Assembly: GCA_907163375.1 (NCBI GenBank)
Contig: CAJQUW010006794.1
Span: 1 to 64,000 of the forward strand
Reading direction: 5' to 3'
DNA length: 64,000 nucleotides
Origin: Prostheceraeus crozeri
Taxonomy: Eukaryota; Platyhelminthes; Polycladida; Euryleptidae
Below the pieces are notes generated by a model. The model saw nothing but the letters and a program-made list of their open reading frames with translations, was not told the DNA's origin and did not search any database. How positions within the stretch are numbered: position 1 is the first letter of the stretch; each line of letters begins with the position of its first letter. Both the position numbers and the translations under genes were made by a program. This document shows, piece after piece, positions 33,970-42,729 of the stretch.

Positions 33970-34716
33970 TATTATTTTTCCTTGGTAAAAATATTATGAT
34001 GCATGTAATTTCCTCTTTTATTGTATACTATTTCTGATTGACATAAATTTTTATTATTCAAATAAAATTTTTTTGAATCTGAGTAAAGTGGAGTAATATT
34101 ACCAATAGAAACATAATTCACATTTAATTCAAAAACATTTACTTCTATTAAATTTTTATTGTTTTTATGAAACTTTATTAACCTATTATAATCATATGGA
34201 AATTCATCTAAACCATCAGAAAGATCAAACTCATTTATGTATTCTTCTTTATTGTAATGACTTAGTCTTTCTTTGTGATATTCTGCAGGATGTAAATGTG
34301 CTATAATACTCCACAGAAAACAATAATCATCTTCATTTTTTATGTTGATTATTTGTGGTGAACGAAAAGGTAAACGAACATAACTACCACCAGTATTATT
34401 TTTATATTTATCAATTACTATTTTCTTAGATAGTATTTTAACAAATCTCCAACCAGATTCACGTAACTGGGCTTCAATTATGCAATTTTCTAATTTATTT
34501 ATCATCGATTCAAATATAAGTTGTATATCATTTACATTATGAATTTATTGCGAATTTGTAAAATGTCTTTGTATTATTTCTTCAGGAATTCCATTAGGTC
34601 CATTTTTTTGTATAAAGTACTTCTACATTCATATAACATTTGAAAGATTTCTTAAATATTTTGAAAAAGTTTGTTAATACATTATAAAAAGTTTCATCGG
34701 TTTCATTATGTTCAAC

Positions 34717-34742
34717 GGGCGAAGCCCTAGAACCTTCGGTTC
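34717..34742. repeat. Double-hairpin palindrome 5 (in polymerase gene)
   Basis: The clearest copy: GGGC-GAA-GCCC, TA, GAACC-TTC-GGTTC. On the minus strand it encodes EGSRASP in frame. Confidence 0.95.
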
Positions 34743-34780
34743 GTACAGATTCATTAAATAAATATTTTATATCTGTTAAT

Positions 34781-34805
34781 GGCGAAGCCCTAGAACATTC
34801 GGTTC
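34781..34805. repeat. Double-hairpin palindrome 6 (in polymerase gene)
   Basis: GGC-GAA-GCC, then TA and GAACATTCGGTTC; one base different from copy 5. It encodes ECSRASP, 54 bp from copy 5. Confidence 0.9.
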
Positions 34806-35264
34806 GTTCGGCTTCATCTGTTTTTTTAATTTCGTTTAGTTCATCTATTTCGTTAAATTCATCTGTATCATTAAATAAATATCTTTCATCGGGTATGGAC
34901 TCATCTTCACTATTAAAAACTTTTTTATATTCCGAATGTGAATAATCATCAAATATTTTTTTAACTTTTATATCAGTAGGTAATGTTTCTAGATAGTTTT
35001 TATAATTATTTAATTTTAATATATTTCCTTCATCAACTCGATCTACATTTTGTAAATCCAATTTACTTTGTAAATGAGATTGATAACTTCTTTTTGTTTG
35101 CAACTTTTTTTACATAAGTTACAATAAAACTTGGTATTTTCCATTTTTTTATTTTTTAAAGAAAAAATTTGTGTTTTAATTTTAGATATAAACATTCTAA
35201 TATCAAGGTCTTGAGAGTTATTTTATATTATTATATATTTCACGTTCTTTAGTTATTTTATTTT

Positions 35265-35330
35265 CTTTGTCACATTAAGTTTTATCACATTAAGTTTTAT
35301 CATATTAAGTTTTATCATATAACGTTTTAT
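35265..35330 (-). repeat. 15-bp tandem repeat in the 3' end of the minus-strand unknown gene
   Basis: Four units of ATTAAGTTTTATCAT type, encoding IKLNM/V repeats. Confidence 0.85.
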
Positions 35331-35839
35331 CAAAAGATAATTTAATTTATTTTCACTAACTACTGATTCTTCATCATCATCATAAATTGATTCTTCAAAA
35401 TCATAAATTACACTTTTTGGTATAGGATGCCATTCCCTGATAGGAATATCTAATTCCAAATTATATTCATTATTTGATAATAATATAATAGAGAAAAATA
35501 TTGGTCTTCGATCTTTATTAGAAAATTTAATAACACCACCATAATCTGAATCATTTTTAGTTTTTATTAAAGATGATTAAATTTTAAATTGAGTAGATGT
35601 AAATCCTAATTTAAATTTTGTAGACCCGACACATAGTTGTCTAACAGCATCTTCAACTGTTCCATCATTATTATTTTCAATTGTAAGAAAATGAAATTTA
35701 GATAAATTTTGATTATATGTAGTATTAATATCATGTTGAGATATAAATTTTTCTTCACTTAAATTTTTATAATTACTAATATTTTTATAATCTTTGTTAC
35801 CATTCACACCTTTTTCAGATGTTTCAGAATCATCATCTA

Positions 35840-35935
35840 TATTATCATCATCATTATTATTATAAGATTCTTTAAAATTATTATTATAAGATTCTTTAAA
35901 ATCATTATTATAAGATTCTTTAAAATTATTATGAT
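35840..35935 (-). repeat. 24-bp tandem repeat encoding NNxFKESY
   Basis: Three units containing ATAAGATTCTTTAAAAT, in frame. Confidence 0.9.
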
Positions 35936-36647
35936 TATGATTATGGTCATTGTTAATAGTATAAGGTGTTGTCCACATATAAATTTTCTCTTGTTGAGCT
36001 AACCCATTTATGTAAGATTTTAATAAATTAATATTTAAGTTTCAATATAATCCTATATATGTATCATCATCATATCTTTGCGGCATTTCTAATGTTTCTT
36101 GTTTATAAATAGTGTCTCTATAATAAACTTGACATAATAATTCTTCATTATGTTTTTTACTCTCTATATGAATATTATATTGGTTTTGTTCATCAACAAA
36201 TAATCTAATTTTTTCTTTTGAAAAGGATTTCAATTTTTTAACTTATTCTCTAATATTGATGTAATTGATAATTTTAGTTTCTATCCAATCAGTATTACTA
36301 ATTGGTAAAACTGCGCGAATAAATCCATAAACATTATTATGACCAATTATAACCATGTTTTCTTTATTCAATTCTACATATGCAACATGTAGATATTTAC
36401 TTACAATCTCCATAAATTTTATAAATGGATCACCTGGAAAAATACAATAATTAGTTTCAATAGAAGGTAAACCTTTAGTCTGTTCTCTAAATACTTCTGC
36501 TTGTAATTCGAATAAAAGATTTACGTCTATACATGGATTATTATTATTATTATCAAAACATTTATTTTCAAATCCGGTTGATCTCGTCGAATAAGAAGAA
36601 CAGGATGATACGGGCGAATAGAATTTTTTTAAATTTGGATTTTCCAT

Positions 36648-36694
36648 TTTTTTTATTTTTATTAGAAAAAATTTTATTTTTTTATTGTTAAAAA
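36648..36694. promoter_or_regulatory. Probable bidirectional promoter
   Basis: A 47-bp gap, almost only A and T, separates the divergent starts of the minus-strand unknown gene and the plus-strand fibre-like gene. Both ATGs follow A-rich runs, like most starts in this element. Confidence 0.45.
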
Positions 36695-37582
36695 ATGATG
36701 TTACCAAATGTTGATGGAGGTGCATATATCCCGAAAATTCGTGAATCAGAAATAGAAATAGAAAATTATATCATGAAAACTGGAGACGTTTTATCTGGTC
36801 CATTGCATCTTTCTATTCTTCCGCAACAAAATACAGAGTTAACAAATAAACAATATGTTGATACACAAATCAATGATTTAAAAGAAAAATATATAAACGA
36901 TGTTTTGGTTCCACTGATGAATGAATTAAAGTTGCTAAAACTTAATGACAAATCATTAAACGAAAAATTATTAAAACTTGATAAAAAGGATAGAGAGCTA
37001 GAAGCAGATATAGCAAAACTTTTTAAAAAGATTTCAGAACAATCAAAAATTTTAATATTACTTTCTATAAAGTTAAAATCTGCAGTCATTAAAAATAAAC
37101 ATCAGATAAAAATGTTAAAAGAACAATTAGAAGATGAAATAGAAAAACTTCCTGAAAGAATTAAAAAAAATTTAAAGCAGTTACAAACTACATTCCAAAA
37201 AAGTGTTGATGAATTAAGTTCTAAAATTACTCAAGAAATGAAAAAGATGAATAGAATAATAAATGAAGTAAACTCACTTAATGAAAAAGTTGATAAAATG
37301 AAAACTCTCAAAATCAATTTAGAAAATGAATTAAAGAAAAATTTACAAGAAAACTGTAAAGAAAATAAATAACAGTTAGATTCTGTTAAAAGACAATTAG
37401 ATGTTCTTAAAATTAAGTTAAATGCTCTTAAAACGTCGTTGAAGATGAATCAGCAGAAAATGCAAGTTAATAGAAAAGAAATTAAAGTACATCACACGCT
37501 ACTTGACGCAATAGATAAAGTGCAACAGACAATTAATAAAGTTATCTCGAAGTTGTTGTCCATTCACAAACGTAAATCTTAA
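36695..37582 (+). pseudogene. Fibre-like protein: tail-fibre motif plus long coiled coil, one in-frame stop
   Basis: About 295 codons. Residues ~28-60 contain MKTGDVLSGPLHL and, 15 residues later, ELTNKQYVDTQI, the paired motif seen at the start of many viral tail-fibre and spike proteins. The rest is a long heptad-rich coiled coil (Leu/Ile/Lys/Glu) ending HKRKS. A TAA at 37,370-37,372 interrupts it; the same frame and the same coiled-coil character go on for 70 codons to TAA at 37,580. By analogy this would be a trimeric attachment or spike protein projecting from the virion. A structural coiled-coil protein without a binding role is the alternative. Confidence 0.65.
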
Positions 37583-37654
37583 TCATAAACGTAAATCATA
37601 GCGCAAATATTAACGTAAATATTTTTTCCCAAAAGTCAAATTTAATCCTAAAAA

Positions 37655-38109
37655 ATGCCTATAATTTATAAACACAATCTTAAACATTTTGCTTCAAATC
37701 AAAAAATTGCTCATGAACCATCTATGAAATCTGTTTACCATTATGACAGTGTAGAAACAATTCAAAAAGAAGGGGCTGGTATCTTTTCTGGTATTGGAAG
37801 TATCGTTAACTTAATTAAAAATAATAAAGATTTGATTACATTTGCTGCAAAAGGAGCAGCTGCTATAGGTAGTACAGCTAGTGCAATATCAAATGCTGTT
37901 AAGTCTCAAAACGAATTAAAACAACTGGAAACTATTCGTAAACTTAAGAATGATTCCGAACAACTGAAAAAATTAAAAAACTTTCAGAGGAAACAAAAAA
38001 CAAAATTGCTAACATGGCTGTAGGGGGTGAAACCTTGAGGAGCGGAGCTCCGTCTGATAGTAAAAAGGGGAAGAAAACAGGCGTAGCCATACAACGTTCA
38101 ATTGAATAA
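37655..38109 (+). pseudogene. Small Polinton protein with Gly/Ala-rich hydrophobic segment, frameshifted
   Basis: Starts MPIIYKHNLKHFAS. Residues ~45-85 alternate a Gly-rich amphipathic stretch (GAGIFSGIGSIVNLIK) and an Ala-rich hydrophobic helix (FAAKGAAAIGSTASAISNAV), followed by a charged coiled coil. A one-base shift in the Lys-coding A run near 37,980 moves the rest (KNKIANMAVGGETLRSGAPS ending QRSIE) to another frame that ends at 38,109. Such proteins are common beside Polinton capsid genes; an internal or cement protein, possibly membrane-active like adenoviral pVI, is a guess from layout. A GC-rich hairpin lies in its 3' part. Confidence 0.6.
38039..38051. repeat. GC-rich hairpin 7
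   Basis: GGAGC-GGA-GCTCC, encoding RSGAP in frame in the tail of the preceding gene. Confidence 0.7.
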
Positions 38110-38119
38110 ATAAGAGGTA

Positions 38120-38215
38120 ATGGTCTAGCAAAATTCTAAAATTATATTTTAGTAAAATTTTTTTAGTAAAATTTTTAGTAAAATTTTTTTAGTAATGTTT
38201 TTAGTAAAATTTTTC
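38120..38215 (+). repeat. AT-rich direct repeats before the major capsid gene
   Basis: Five units of TTTAGTAAAATTTTT type with slightly variable length in the gap upstream of the capsid gene. A promoter role is possible but unproven. Confidence 0.8.
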
Positions 38216-38258
38216 TGTGTATGAGAAAAACAAAAAGGTCAAATTATTTTTTATAAAA

Positions 38259-39592
38259 ATGTCTTCACTTATCGAAAATAAATTTAGATTAGACGATCCT
38301 CCGTTCGTCAGTTACAATAAAAAAAAAATGACTATATAAGAATTGCTATGAATCCCGGATCTTCCGGTAGAGTAAATACTGTAGGTGATTTAATTTTTGA
38401 AGTTGATAATCAGCAGAGTTATTTATATTTACCTTATTCCTTTTTACACTGTGAATATTCTTTATATAGTGATGCCAATTTTACAACACCATTACCAGAT
38501 ACCGATAATATTGCATTAGATAATAATTTTTTTCCAAGATTATTTACACAAATGCGTTTAGATGTTGCAACTCAAAATATAGAAACAATAAGTGATTCTC
38601 CAGGTGTAATTGATACAATGCTTAGATTTGTAACAATTGGTGAAAATAATAAAAAGCATGAAATCGAAGGTTGGTTTCCTGATACTAATGATGGTATAAT
38701 TGTTGATGATTTATCTCACGCTGGAACAGATGCAGCAGGAATTGCGAAAGATGTAGAAAATATTGCAAATCATTTAAATAAAACAAACAATAGTGCATAT
38801 AAAGAAAGACGTGAATTTAACAAGAAAAGTAAACAGACAGTAAATTGGTTATTGTCTCCATTATTCGGATATTTAGATTATGACATAATATCATATCAAT
38901 TAAAATTTAAATTAATAATTCATCGTACAGCAAATAATGAATTAATCTTTTTTGGTAAGACTGGAAAAAAAGCATATTTAAAAATTGATAAACTTGAATG
39001 GTGGATTAAGCATATTACTCCTAGTTTAGAGGTTGAAACAGCTATTGCAAAAAGATTAAATACTAACAAACCAATTCCAGTAAATTTTCTAAAGCGTACT
39101 GCGAGTTCTGTCACTTTTACTGAGCAAAGATTTAACTGGCATTTTACTAGAACTTCGAATACTCCAAGATATTTATTACTAACATTTCAAAGAAATAATT
39201 CTCCAAGTTTTGATAAGAACAACAATCTTTTTCATTTTAATACAATTCGAAGTTTACAAGTTGCATTAAATCAAACCCGATATCCAATTGATCCATTAAG
39301 ATTCGATGATACCAATAATCAATTTATGGAAGGATATGATGCTTATAGAAATCCTTGTATAGAATTTGGAGTTGAACCACAATTAACTCCTGATGATTGG
39401 AGACATTTATATCCTGTTTTCTGTTTCGATTTAAGTGCACAATCAGAAGATATTATTAAAAATGGTTGTGATGTAACAATTAATATTGAAAAAAATGATT
39501 CCACAACTTTATTGATGGCTTATGGTTTATTGCTAGAAGATGTAAAATATTCTATTGAAATTCTTAATGGAAATATGGCTAGGATGATCTGA
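38259..39592 (+). CDS. Major capsid protein (double jelly roll), one homopolymer frameshift near the start
   Basis: The probable original start is ATG 38,259 (MSSLIENKFRLDDPP). A 10-base A run at 38,319-38,328 shifts the frame; from ATG 38,348 the remaining 414 codons are fully open. Landmarks: IFEVDNQQSYLYLPYSFLHC, a central PLFGYLDYDIISYQLKFKLI, a WWI motif, then PSLEVETAIAKRL, RFNWHFTRTSNTPRYLLLTF, TRYPIDPLRFDDT, DDWRHLYPVFCFDLSAQ and KNGCDVTINIEK. These match the Polinton capsid family in my knowledge, and the length is right. The poly-A shift may be a sequencing or assembly error. The absence of stops in such a long frame contrasts with the polymerase. Confidence 0.88.
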
Positions 39593-39599
39593 AGTCTCT

Positions 39600-39720
39600 G
39601 AACAAAATTCTATTGGTTAATTAAAATTTTTGGTAACTTAAAATTTTTGATAACTTAAAATTTTTGGTAACTTAAGAATTTTTCATAACTAGAATAGATT
39701 AAAATTTTTCCTAACTTAAA
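39600..39720 (+). repeat. AT-rich direct repeats after the major capsid gene
   Basis: About five units of TAACTTAAAATTTTTGG type, ~18-19 bp each, with substitutions, between the capsid gene and the next small reading frame. Confidence 0.85.
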
Positions 39721-40008
39721 GTAGCAGCTGCGGGAAGTGTTGCAGGTGGGACAGCTGGTATTGTCCAAGCAGTAAATAAAAATAAATCAGAGAAGGCAGC
39801 ATTAGAAGAACAAAAACGTCATAACAGAGAGCTAGAGAAGGTTGCTAAGGGAGAAGGAGTAGTAGATAATTTTATTAGTAAATTAAAATTAGTTGATGAA
39901 GGAAAACGAGTTCTTAAAAATATTCTCCACAATGTTGATGATTTAATTGAAATTAAGGAAACTAAAGATAGTTCTGGAATATACCTAAGTCCTAGTATGA
40001 TTCGGTAA
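39721..40008 (+). pseudogene. Small hydrophobic Polinton protein lacking its start
   Basis: The frame begins abruptly after the repeat block with VAAAGSVAGGTAGIVQAV, a Gly/Ala hydrophobic helix, then a charged coiled coil (ALEEQKRHNRELEKVA) and ends SGIYLSPSMIR before TAA. No ATG lies in frame after the repeats, so the 5' part is probably lost or replaced. It resembles the small capsid-associated protein at 37.7 kb in layout and has the general look of short Polinton virion proteins. Function is inferred only. Confidence 0.5.
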
Positions 40009-40061
40009 TAACCTCAGGGCCTTTGGTCTGATTCGATAAAACATTTATTTTATCTTTTAAA

Positions 40062-41366
40062 ATGAATTCTACAAATTCCGAAAATTTAATTAAATTAAAA
40101 ATTGCTAATTTAGATTTATTAAATTATCTATTAAACAAAAATAAAAACTCAAATTGTAAAATTTATGAAGGTAACGACATACAAGAAACTTTAGAAAACT
40201 TTCCTGGATTTATTTGGAGTAAATATTCGAAAGAAAAACATCTTCCTGGTCATTCATATACCGGTCCAGGAACTCGATTAGATATAAGACTAGATGAAAA
40301 TAATAATCCAAAACCAGGTGAAGAACCAATAAACAGAGTAGACGCCGCCGCTTACAGACATGATTTAGCTTACCGAAATCATGACCTAAGTTCTCGACAT
40401 GAAGCAGATAAGAAAATGATACAAGAATTAGATTGCATTCAGAATCCTTCCTTTAGCGAAAGAATTGAAAGAATGTTTGTTAAGAAAGCTTTACAAGCTA
40501 AAATATTATTCGGTCAGGGTATTGATCCAACAGCAAATGAAACGACAGCAAAGCTGTCTGAGAGCAACGCTCGAACCTATGCGTTCGAAATTCATAAAGA
40601 ATATAGAAGGCCTAAATATTTTTTGAAAGTAAAAGTATTTAATAAAGATGATATTTGGAGTGCTGATCTTATTCATATGCCGAATGAAAAAGATTATAAA
40701 TACGCATTGACCGTTATAGATTTATATACACGATACGCTTGGGTAAAGCCTTTAAAAAAGAAAAGTGGTCTATCAGTTAAATATGCGTTTGAATAAATCT
40801 TTAAAGAAAGTAATAGAAAGCCAAGGAAATTGTTTGTTGATAAAGGATCGGAATTTTACAATCGAAATGTTAGGCCACTATTTGAAACTGTTTATTCAAC
40901 TGAAAATGCAGGAAAGGCTGTAGTGATAGAAAGATTCAATCGGACGTTAAAAAAGAAATTATTCAAGAAATTTACTGAGCAAAGAAATCAGAAATGGTTG
41001 AAGATATTACCAGGAATTGTTGGGGATTATAACAATAAGATTCATTCAGGTATTGAAGAAACCCCAAATAATGCTTCTGACGATCCTGATTTGATACGAA
41101 AGAAAATATTCGAAAATAATTATTCGAATGAGAGTAATCCGAATTTGCAGAAACTTAAGCCGAAATTTAAGATTGGAGATAGAGTTAGAATATTTAAGTA
41201 TAAGAATAAATTTGAAAAGGGCTTTGTTGGCTACTGGACTAAAGAAATATTTGAAGTTTGTAAAATAAATCAAACTTATCCGATTACTTACGAAATCAAA
41301 GATTTAGATGATGAAGATATCAGAGGCCGATTTTATCAAAATGAATTACAACGAAGTGAGCTTTAA
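40062..41366 (+). pseudogene. Phospholipase A2 domain fused to retroviral-type integrase, one in-frame stop
   Basis: One frame of 434 codons with a single TAA at 40,794-40,796. Residues ~60-130 form a PLA2 domain: calcium loop YTGPGTRLD and catalytic AAAYRHDLAY; parvoviral capsid proteins use such a domain to breach endosomes. Then comes a cluster of hairpin repeats, and from residue ~180 the integrase: first Asp in WSADLIH, a second in FVDKGSEF, and Glu in VVIERFNRTLK (35 residues later), followed by an SH3/chromo-like C-terminus (KFKIGDRVRIFKY, YEIKDLDDEDIRGRFY). Integrase inserts the element with the 6-bp duplication. No zinc-binding N-terminal domain is seen between the two parts, so the fusion may have replaced it. 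Confidence 0.88.
40544..40587. repeat. Triple-hairpin palindrome at the PLA2-integrase junction
   Basis: GACAGC-AAA-GCTGTC, GAGC-AAC-GCTC and CGAAC-ctatgc-GTTCG in a row. The frame stays open, encoding ...KLSESNARTYAFE. Confidence 0.9.
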
Positions 41367-41428
41367 CCTTTAGGTGCCGCTTTAGCTAGCTAGCTTCGCT
41401 TGATTTTTAATTATCATTATTATTGGAA

Positions 41429-41902
41429 CTAACGTTTCGGGAATGAAATTCCCTTGTTCAATTCTAACATAATATCTAGAAATGGTACTCCTACCCGTAA
41501 TTTCAATAAAACATAAAGACATAATTGCCCACAGTAAGTAGTTCCTGGTTTTTGAATTTGAAATGTATTATAAATTCCATTTCCAAGTATTTCTCTTACT
41601 TCATTTGTAGGTGGAAGTCCATAAGAGTCGAAATAGTAATTATCTCCGTTTTTATTAAAGATACCTGCTGACCAATGTACACCTTTTTGATCTGACGTGT
41701 GGAGATTGGTTACGAAATTTATAGTTGAAACTTTGTTCCGGGAACTGAAGGTTCCTGTTGGCTTATTTTTAATCATTTGTAACTCGTCTCTCATCAATAT
41801 GTGAAAATTCTTTATTCCCAATTGATTTGCGATTTTCTTTAGATCAAAATTTGTAGTTGTTTGCGTTCGATATAATTTTAAAAACTCATTTATGTTGCTC
41901 AT
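41429..41902 (-). CDS. Adenain-like cysteine protease, intact
   Basis: 157 residues from MSNINEFLKLYRTQ. The catalytic set expected for adenovirus-type (C5-like, Ulp1-fold) maturation proteases is present in order: His in GVHWSAGIF, Asp in YYFDSYGLPP, Gln in FQIQ, Cys in YCGQLCLYVLLKL. It would cleave virion precursors during assembly. It is the first gene inside the right end and reads inward. Two N-terminal fragments of it lie mirrored near the left end, and the second Polinton at the window edge starts with the same gene. No lesion seen. Confidence 0.9.
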   Translation of the reverse strand: MSNINEFLKLYRTQTTTNFDLKKIANQLGIKNFHILMRDELQMIKNKPTGTFSSRNKVSTINFVTNLHTSDQKGVHWSAGIFNKNGDNYYFDSYGLPPTNEVREILGNGIYNTFQIQKPGTTYCGQLCLYVLLKLRVGVPFLDIMLELNKGISFPKR

Positions 41903-42089
41903 TTTATAATAAAAAAAAATCTTAAGGGACGCCGGAGTAGGATTTGCTGGATATATATTCCACGTCTTACAAATGTCTAAGTGGGTGTAGCAGCTGTTTG
42001 TTCTTTAATACATTGTTTCCTTTCAAATGTTTGAGTGGGGGTCACAGCTCTTTACACTGAAATGCTTTTCTTCATAAATGCGAGAAGCA

Positions 42090-42213
42090 GATGTTCTCTA
42101 CAATTGGATCATCTGAGTGCAAAGCAGTAGCAACTACTGGAATTACTAAAACACCTGAAGATATAACAATTGTAAAAGTACCTAAACTTATTGTTAAGAA
42201 TATGCCAATTCCT
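42090..42213 (-). repeat. Fragment of the membrane-type gene beside the right terminal repeat
   Basis: The reverse strand repeats GGAATTGGCATATTCTTAAC and ACAATTGTTATATCTTCA from the gene at about 25,930-26,020, and in this copy the frame is continuous through GVLVIPVVATAL. It shows what the internal copy lost (one T). Confidence 0.85.
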
Positions 42214-42723
42214 TCAAATATTATTAGACACATAATTTTAGTTATCTCATATTTTAAAAACCTGAAAAATGGATTTAAAAGACGTTTTTAAAAATACCAA
42301 TTTTTTTGATGTTGTGGCTTGGAACGGTCATGATTTTAAGGGGGTGAAAATTGTAATTCTCAAATTTTGAGATTCTTAACTTTTATCATTTTCGGTGTCC
42401 TTGAACGGTCATGATTTTGGGAGTAAAATGTCATAATCACAAATTTGAGATTTTGAAAAATTTGAAAAATTGGGTATTTTTAAAAACGCCTAAATTTATG
42501 AATTTAGGTCTTCATAACCTGAAAAAGGGTTCAAATTCATGAATTTATGTCGTTTTTAAAAATACCGATTTTTCAAAAAAATGGTACTTTTTAAATGGTC
42601 TAAATTTATGAATTTAGGTCTTAAAAACCTGAAAAAGGGTTCAAATTCATGAATTTATGTCGTTTTTAAAAATATCATTTTTTTGAATTTGTCTTGTCCT
42701 CAAACGGTCTTTTACCTATTACT
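42214..42723. repeat. Polinton right terminal inverted repeat
   Basis: Mirror of 23,224-23,738; ends ...CCTATTACT at the 6-bp duplication. Confidence 0.95.
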
Positions 42724-42729
42724 AACAAG

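Larger units (their letters stand above)
29176..35144 (-). pseudogene. Protein-primed family B DNA polymerase, interrupted and broken
   Basis: Replicates the element. Order on the minus strand: a CxxC zinc motif at the start (FYCNLCKK), a low-complexity acidic region, the N-terminal domain (34.5-34.0 kb), a mariner insertion, a long Gln/Lys/Glu-rich coiled coil, a C2H2-like finger (CLQCMTSF to HLENC), ExoI (YCDFEAYN), a CxxC zinc site with DHDHLNG, ExoII (NGSKYDFH), a YLQIDVLILTD ExoIII-like site, motif A (DFNSLYSS), motif B (KLMNNAFYGKT) and motif C (DTDS). Lesions: frameshifts near 35,115 and 34,600 (A runs), TAA at 34,545, the mariner at 32,569-33,969, TAG at 31,730 and a one-base shift near 29,640 just before motif C. 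Several hairpin repeats lie in frame. Confidence 0.93.
35253..36647 (-). pseudogene. Conserved-looking Polinton protein of unknown function, three in-frame stops
   Basis: From ATG at 36,647 (MENPNLKKFYSPVSS) a single reading frame runs 465 codons to 35,253, interrupted only by TAA (36,243), TGA (36,042) and TAA (35,577) with no frameshift. Features: CIFPGDPFIKFMEIVSKYL, NNVYGFIRAVLPISNTDW, QETLEMPQRYDDDTYIG, INGLAQQEKIYMWTTPYTI, then Asn-rich 24-bp repeats encoding FKESYNNN, a stretch with LCVGSTKFKLGF, and a C-terminus of 15-bp repeats (MIKLN/VIKLN). I recognise the style as a Polinton core-region protein but not a function. It is divergent from the fibre gene, sharing a 47-bp promoter gap. 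The C-terminal low-complexity part may not be original. Confidence 0.65.
23224..42723. mobile_element. Polinton/Maverick, 19.5 kb, complete ends, decayed genes
   Basis: Ends AGTAATGGGTAAAAGACC and, mirrored, AGTAATAGGTAAAAGACC. Perfect 6-bp duplication AACAAG at 23,218-23,223 and 42,724-42,729, the hallmark of Polinton integration. Terminal inverted repeats are ~510 bp. The interior is much more AT-rich than the flanks. Left to right: unknown protein, protease fragments, membrane-type protein, conserved unknown, minor capsid, ATPase (all plus); DNA polymerase and a conserved unknown (minus); fibre-like protein, two small hydrophobic proteins, major capsid, PLA2-integrase (plus); protease (minus). 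Several genes carry stops or frameshifts, so independent mobility is unlikely. Confidence 0.97.

Noticed and set aside
36766-37089. 107-codon minus-strand frame
   Set aside because: Antisense of the fibre-like coiled coil.
27303-40587. CRISPR-like or rho-independent terminator interpretation of the GC-rich hairpins
   Set aside because: They have no regular spacing or T-tract, most lie inside coding sequence, and the DNA is eukaryotic.
35253-40796. Alternative genetic code or stop-codon readthrough to explain in-frame stops
   Set aside because: All three stop codons occur, other genes in the same element use TAA/TAG/TGA as normal ends, and frameshifts and an insertion show ordinary decay.
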